Source of the DNA: Streptomyces cavernae
Lineage (GTDB): Bacteria; Actinomycetota; Actinomycetes; Streptomycetales; Streptomycetaceae
Length of the DNA: 64,000 nt
Assembly (NCBI RefSeq): GCF_004023625.1
Contig: NZ_RPDJ01000020.1
Location: forward strand, 124,001 to 188,000
Direction: 5' to 3'
This document shows, piece after piece, positions 60,724 to 64,000 of the stretch. Under the pieces are notes generated by a model that had not been told where the DNA came from, ran no database searches, and saw nothing but the letters and a program-made list of their open reading frames with translations. Position 1 is the stretch's first letter; each line of letters begins with the position of its first letter. Both the position numbers and the translations under genes were made by a program.

Positions 60724-60831
60724 GCACCCACAGTCCGAGCACCCTGAGTCTGAGCACCACGGTCCGAGCACCCACGGTCTCCCCGGTCCGAGCACCATGG
60801 CCCGGCCCGAGCACCCGGTGCAGAACGGACG

Positions 60832-60858
60832 GAGGCCCCGGCGCAACGCCGGGGCCTC
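60832..60858. terminator. bidirectional terminator
   Basis: Perfect 12-bp stem (GAGGCCCCGGCG / CGCCGGGGCCTC), 3-base loop, between the convergent nitroreductase and DUF4245 genes. It is preceded by four or five imperfect GGTCCGAGCACC repeats at about 60723-60810. Confidence 0.75.
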
Positions 60859-60884
60859 GCTCGTGTGCACGGTGCACGGACCAC

Positions 60885-61403
60885 TCAGGACGTCCGCAGC
60901 GCCTTCGCCATCGCCGTCAGCCGCTCGAAGGACGCCGTGCCCGTCACCACCGTCGTGGACCCCTCGTCCTTCAGGACCAGGGCGTCGTACTTCTCACCCT
61001 CGTAGCGCTGCCACGTCCGGCCACCGATCTGCTCGGTGCCCTTGGTCTCCGTGGCACCCTGGCTCGCCTCGTCGATGAACCGGGCGGGCTTCTGGGTGGA
61101 CTGCTCGATCGCCACGTACTCACCGTCCGGGTCGTGGAAACCGAGGTGCCAGCGGTCGGACTCGGCGCCCTGGAAGCGCACCGAGGTCGCCTTCCACGCC
61201 GAAGGGAGACCCTCGGGCGCGGCCACCGGGTAGGCCGCCGCACGGCGCGCCGTGAGCAGCTCGATCCGGTAGTCCACCCGCTTCACGGGAGGCTGCGAGT
61301 CGTCGTGAGGAATGAACATGTAGATGAACCCCACGACGAGTCCGATCACCGCCAGAGAGATGATCATGTCCCGGACCGACTGGAAGCCTTTGGTACCTGC
61401 CAC
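60885..61403 (-). CDS. DUF4245 membrane-anchored protein
   Basis: 172 residues: one N-terminal membrane helix (MIISLAVIGLVVGFIYMFIP) and an extracytoplasmic domain (VDYRIELLTARRAAAYPVAA, WHLGFHDPDGEYVAIEQS). DUF4245 proteins are found next to glpX in actinobacteria, including M. tuberculosis; function unknown. GTG start at 61403. Divergent from glpX. Confidence 0.88.
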   Translation of the reverse strand: MAGTKGFQSVRDMIISLAVIGLVVGFIYMFIPHDDSQPPVKRVDYRIELLTARRAAAYPVAAPEGLPSAWKATSVRFQGAESDRWHLGFHDPDGEYVAIEQSTQKPARFIDEASQGATETKGTEQIGGRTWQRYEGEKYDALVLKDEGSTTVVTGTASFERLTAMAKALRTS

Positions 61404-61529
61404 GCCCCTATCGTCGCAGGTGCACTGGCCTGCTCATCCGTGGGGCCCCCTGCTCATTTTGTCGGACTGACGATAGAGTCGGCCGCAGACCCTCATCCGG
61501 CCGTCGTCGTATCAGAAAGGTGCGCTCCG

Positions 61530-62561
61530 ATGACCGAGCACCATCTCCCCTCCGAACTCGAGGTCCCTTCCGAGGCTCCCGACCGCAACCTCGCCCTCGA
61601 GCTGGTCCGGGTCACCGAAGCGGCCGCGATGGCCGCCGGTCGCTGGGTGGGCCGCGGGGACAAGAACGGCGCCGACGGCGCCGCCGTACGTGCCATGCGG
61701 ACCCTCGTCAGCACCGTGTCGATGAACGGCGTCGTGGTCATCGGGGAGGGCGAGAAGGACGAGGCCCCGATGCTCTTCAACGGTGAGCGCGTCGGCGACG
61801 GCACCGGGCCGGAGTGCGACATTGCCGTCGACCCGATCGACGGCACCACCCTGACCGCCAAGGGCATGACGAACGCGATCGCCGTGCTGGCCGCCGCCGA
61901 CCGCGGCACCATGTTCGACCCGTCCGCGGTCTTCTACATGGACAAGCTGGTCACCGGCCCCGAGGCCGCGGACTTCGTGGACATCAACGCGCCCATCTCG
62001 GTGAACATCCGCCGGGTCGCCAAGGCGAAGAACTCCTCCCCCGAGGACGTCACGGTCGTCATTCTCGACCGGCCGCGCCACGAGGGTGTCATCAAGGAGA
62101 TCCGGGAGACGGGTGCCCGGATCAAGCTGATCTCGGACGGCGACGTCGCGGGCTCGATCCTGGCGCTGCGCGAGGGCACCGGCATCGACCTGCTGCTCGG
62201 CGTCGGCGGCACCCCGGAGGGCATCATCTCGGCCTGTGCCGTGAAGTGCCTGGGCGGCACCATCCAGGGCAAGCTGTGGCCGCAGGACGACGCGGAGAAG
62301 CAGCGCGCCATCGACGCCGGACACGACCTCGACCGGGTGCTGTACACCGACGACCTGGTCTCCGGCGAGAACGTCTTCTTCGTGGCCACCGGCATCACCG
62401 ACGGCGAACTGCTGCGCGGGGTGCGGTACCGCGCCGAGACGGCCACGACCGACTCCATCGTGATGCGTTCCAAGTCCGGCACGGTCCGGCGCATCGAATC
62501 CGTGCACCGGCTGTCGAAGCTGCGCGCGTACAGCACGATCGACTTCGAGCGCGCCAAGTAG
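61530..62561 (+). CDS. glpX: class II fructose-1,6-bisphosphatase
   Basis: 343-residue gluconeogenic phosphatase, cytoplasmic, lithium-sensitive class II. Metal and substrate motifs: VVIGEGEKDEAPML, CDIAVDPIDGTTLTAKG, LISDGDVAGSI and GVGGTPEGIISACAVK. This is the usual FBPase of actinobacteria, which often lack class I enzymes. ATG at 61530 behind AGAAAGG. A terminator follows at 62610. Confidence 0.95.
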   Translation: MTEHHLPSELEVPSEAPDRNLALELVRVTEAAAMAAGRWVGRGDKNGADGAAVRAMRTLVSTVSMNGVVVIGEGEKDEAPMLFNGERVGDGTGPECDIAVDPIDGTTLTAKGMTNAIAVLAAADRGTMFDPSAVFYMDKLVTGPEAADFVDINAPISVNIRRVAKAKNSSPEDVTVVILDRPRHEGVIKEIRETGARIKLISDGDVAGSILALREGTGIDLLLGVGGTPEGIISACAVKCLGGTIQGKLWPQDDAEKQRAIDAGHDLDRVLYTDDLVSGENVFFVATGITDGELLRGVRYRAETATTDSIVMRSKSGTVRRIESVHRLSKLRAYSTIDFERAK

Positions 62562-62609
62562 CAAGCACGCCGAGCGGTCCCGCCGGTCAGACGGTGCCGC
62601 CGGTCAGCG

Positions 62610-62643
62610 AAAGGGCGCCCCCTGTACGGAGGGGGCGCCCTTT
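62610..62643 (+). terminator. terminator of glpX
   Basis: Perfect 13-bp stem (AAAGGGCGCCCCC / GGGGGCGCCCTTT) with an 8-base loop, 48 bp after the glpX stop; the 3' arm ends in TTT. Confidence 0.8.
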
Positions 62644-62805
62644 GCGTAAGGCCGCGTATCGGCGCGTGGTCGCCCATGTGAGCTCGCATCCGCGTGGGCA
62701 CGCGATCAGCGCGTGGGCACGCGTATCAGCGCGTGTGCGCGCGTAGCTCGCGTGCGCGTGAGCATACGGACCGACCGGTACCGCCGGCGGCACCGCGGAC
62801 GGGAA

Positions 62806-63029
62806 CTAGTGCCGCAACAGGCAACGTTCGCCCCGTCGCGTCGCCCGGCACTCCCCCAAGCTCTTCGAGCAGGGGGACCCCCACTCGCCGCACCGGCCGA
62901 AAGCCCAAGTACATCCAGTACGAGGACTTCCGGCCGGCACTCCCCCAAGCTCTTCGAGCAGGGGGTACCCCCAGAGCACGCACCGGACGCCGCTCCTTAC
63001 CGGGCGCACGTTGCCTGCTGCGGCACTAG
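62806..63029. mobile_element. MITE-like inverted-repeat element B
   Basis: 224 bp with imperfect terminal inverted repeats of about 28 bp (CTAGTGCCGCAACAGGCAAC at 62806-62825, matched at 63010-63029 with one mismatch). CTAG is present at both ends. Inside are two copies of the CTCCCCCAAGCTCTTCGAGC-AGGGGG palindrome and the core AAGCCCAAGTACATCCAGTA (about 62900-62919), which also occurs inverted in element A. No transposase. Its right end provides the stop codon of the wbl gene. With the flank 62562-62805 (GCGTGGGCACGCG repeats at about 62690-62730), this fills the glpX-wbl gap. Confidence 0.65.
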
Positions 63030-63394
63030 CCCGCCGCGGCTATCGTGCGGGCCGCCTTCTTGAGCTCGAGATCGCGACGGCGGCGCCGGGCGAGGACCAC
63101 GCGGCGCTCGGCGGCGGTGAGACCACCCCAGACACCGTAGGGCTCGGGTTGCAGGAGCGCGTGCTCGCGGCACTCGACCATCACCGGGCAGCGGGCACAG
63201 ACGCGCTTGGCCGCCTCCTCCCTTGACAGCCGGGCGGCCGTTGGCTCTTTGGACGGAGCGAAGAACAGCCCGGCCTCGTCCCTCCGGCACACGGCTTCGG
63301 TGTGCCAGGGCGCTTCTTGATCCCTGTCTCGCACTGGCACCCGCTGGGCCACAACGGCGGCGACCTGCAGGGACTGATGCGGCGGTTGCAGCAC
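63026..63394 (-). CDS. WhiB-family [4Fe-4S] transcription factor (possibly WblH)
   Basis: 122 residues. The four cluster cysteines are C36 in AVCRRDE and those in KRVCARCPVMVEC; the WhiB turn GVWGGLTAAERR and a basic C-terminus follow. WhiB-like proteins bind sigma factors and DNA and respond to redox or NO. By its place next to glpX I believe it corresponds to wblH of S. coelicolor. GTG start at 63394 behind AGGAG. The TAG stop lies in the terminal CTAG of element B, so the element was inserted at, or has replaced, the native 3' end. Confidence 0.85.
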   Translation of the reverse strand: MLQPPHQSLQVAAVVAQRVPVRDRDQEAPWHTEAVCRRDEAGLFFAPSKEPTAARLSREEAAKRVCARCPVMVECREHALLQPEPYGVWGGLTAAERRVVLARRRRRDLELKKAARTIAAAG

Positions 63395-63557
63395 GGTCTA
63401 CTCCTGACGACGGCTTCGCGAGCGAGAGACGATGCAGCAAGGCCTACCCGCTGTGCGCGTGCCTATGCACTGGGTTCGGAAGCACCGGATTTCTCGCCCC
63501 GGAGCTGCCGCTCAGCGCCGGACCAAGCCCCTCCGGCCGTCAGGAAATTCGCAGTCG

Positions 63558-64000
63558 TCAATGCTTCAGGTATTTGCGCATCTGGGTCCGCGCGTAGCGA
63601 TGGAGGTCCTCTATCAGCTTTCCACGCTTGGGCTTTGCCTCGATATTGCCCAATACCGCCATACCGTCCACATAAACCACCGGTGCGCCCTGCTGGTCCG
63701 AATCGAGGGCGTCCACCTCGAAGTTACCGAGCACTCCCCCGCCGTTCCCACGCAGCGTGACGTTCTCCGGGACGCGTATCTCCACGTTGCCGAAAACGGA
63801 GATGGCCTTGATGACGACCTGTTGGTACTCGAAGATCGCCTCGCTGAGGTCGATCTCGACCGAGCCGAAGATCGAGTACACATGCGTACGGCGGCCGACG
63901 CGCCAACGGCCCTTGCGGCTGGCCGAACTGAACACGGCCACCACGTTGTCGTCCACGACCGCCGGGATGCCCGTGGGGCGGGTGGGCGGCGGCGTGTAGG
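63558..64000 (-). CDS. DUF1707/LiaF-like cell-wall-active protein, 3' part only
   Basis: The frame is open to the window edge, so the start is missing. The visible 146 codons begin YTPPPTRPTGIPAVVDDNVV and contain the beta-helical LiaF-type C-terminal domain (VYSIFGSVEIDLSEAIFEYQ, SVFGNVEIRVPENVTLRGNG, VLGNIEAKPKRG). In many actinobacterial proteins an N-terminal DUF1707 DNA-binding-like domain precedes this. The Pro-rich stretch at the edge would be the linker. Function unknown; LiaF relatives are linked to envelope stress. Confidence 0.8.
   Translation of the reverse strand, partial: YTPPPTRPTGIPAVVDDNVVAVFSSASRKGRWRVGRRTHVYSIFGSVEIDLSEAIFEYQQVVIKAISVFGNVEIRVPENVTLRGNGGGVLGNFEVDALDSDQQGAPVVYVDGMAVLGNIEAKPKRGKLIEDLHRYARTQMRKYLKH

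Noticed and set aside
62694..63029. Protein-like RRTGRKPKYIQYEDFRP frame in elements A and B
   Set aside because: The same peptide appears in both elements, but it is interrupted by palindromic repeats, has no start site and probably reflects shared element DNA rather than a gene.

Overview
The window is a stretch of chromosome from a high-GC actinomycete, almost certainly a Streptomyces. GC is very high with strongly biased third codon positions, GTG and TTG starts are common, many stop/start pairs overlap (GTGA, TGATG), and the actinobacterial markers mshB (mycothiol), a WhiB-like protein, DUF3117, DUF4245, a DivIVA-domain protein and a mycobacterial-type Sdh1 complex are present. Most of it is core chromosome. 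The left part follows the Mycobacterium tuberculosis Rv1177-Rv1222 neighbourhood and the right part the Rv1099-Rv1112 neighbourhood (both recalled from family knowledge, not searched).

Layout. 0.1-3 kb: extracytoplasmic stress module (membrane anti-sigma factor, SigE-type ECF sigma, divergent O-methyltransferase). 3.2-9.9 kb: DUF3117, a PaaG-like crotonase, tag, DivIVA-domain protein, FolP2-like protein, LOG protein, dapE and a membrane-anchored lysozyme-fold protein. 10-15 kb: small secreted protein, dapC-fdxA, acetyltransferase, SirB1-like protein. 15-24 kb: a very Pro/Gly-rich membrane protein, mshB, an S9 peptidase, a VOC protein and a methyltransferase. 24-31 kb: a five-gene peptide ABC transporter preceded by an unannotated 26-codon ORF with an excellent ribosome-binding site. 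31-36 kb: typA and an orphan solute-binding lipoprotein. 36-40 kb: sdhCAB. 40-45 kb: a PAS-PAS-GAF-PP2C-kinase phosphatase, a stand-alone anti-sigma-type kinase, a Nudix enzyme and a SPOR protein. 45-53 kb: GntR regulator, a bacterial serpin, a threonine-synthase-like enzyme, ispH, ppgK, ychF.

About 53.4-58.0 kb is an accessory insertion between ychF and the xseA/xseB block. It has visibly more A/T in third positions and degraded gene remnants on its left flank. It holds a class III PLP enzyme close to vertebrate ethanolamine-phosphate/phosphohydroxylysine phospho-lyases, an APH-fold kinase close to hydroxylysine kinase, and a ROK-family repressor. A 21-bp palindrome lies over the -35 box of the predicted promoter. 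The set reads as a self-contained, locally regulated pathway in which an amino alcohol is phosphorylated and then broken down by elimination of phosphate and ammonia. It is the best candidate here for an undescribed system. The window ends with xseAB, a nitroreductase, DUF4245, glpX, a wbl gene and a partial DUF1707/LiaF-like gene.

Repeats are a second theme. Two miniature inverted-repeat elements (about 4561-4862 and 62806-63029) have different termini but the same internal core. One supplies a long C-terminal tail to tag; the end of the other coincides with the stop codon of the wbl gene. A short palindromic repeat recurs at eight or more sites, and tandem arrays with the same 20-bp period but unrelated sequences lie at three gene 3' ends. 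No tRNA, rRNA or CRISPR array was found.
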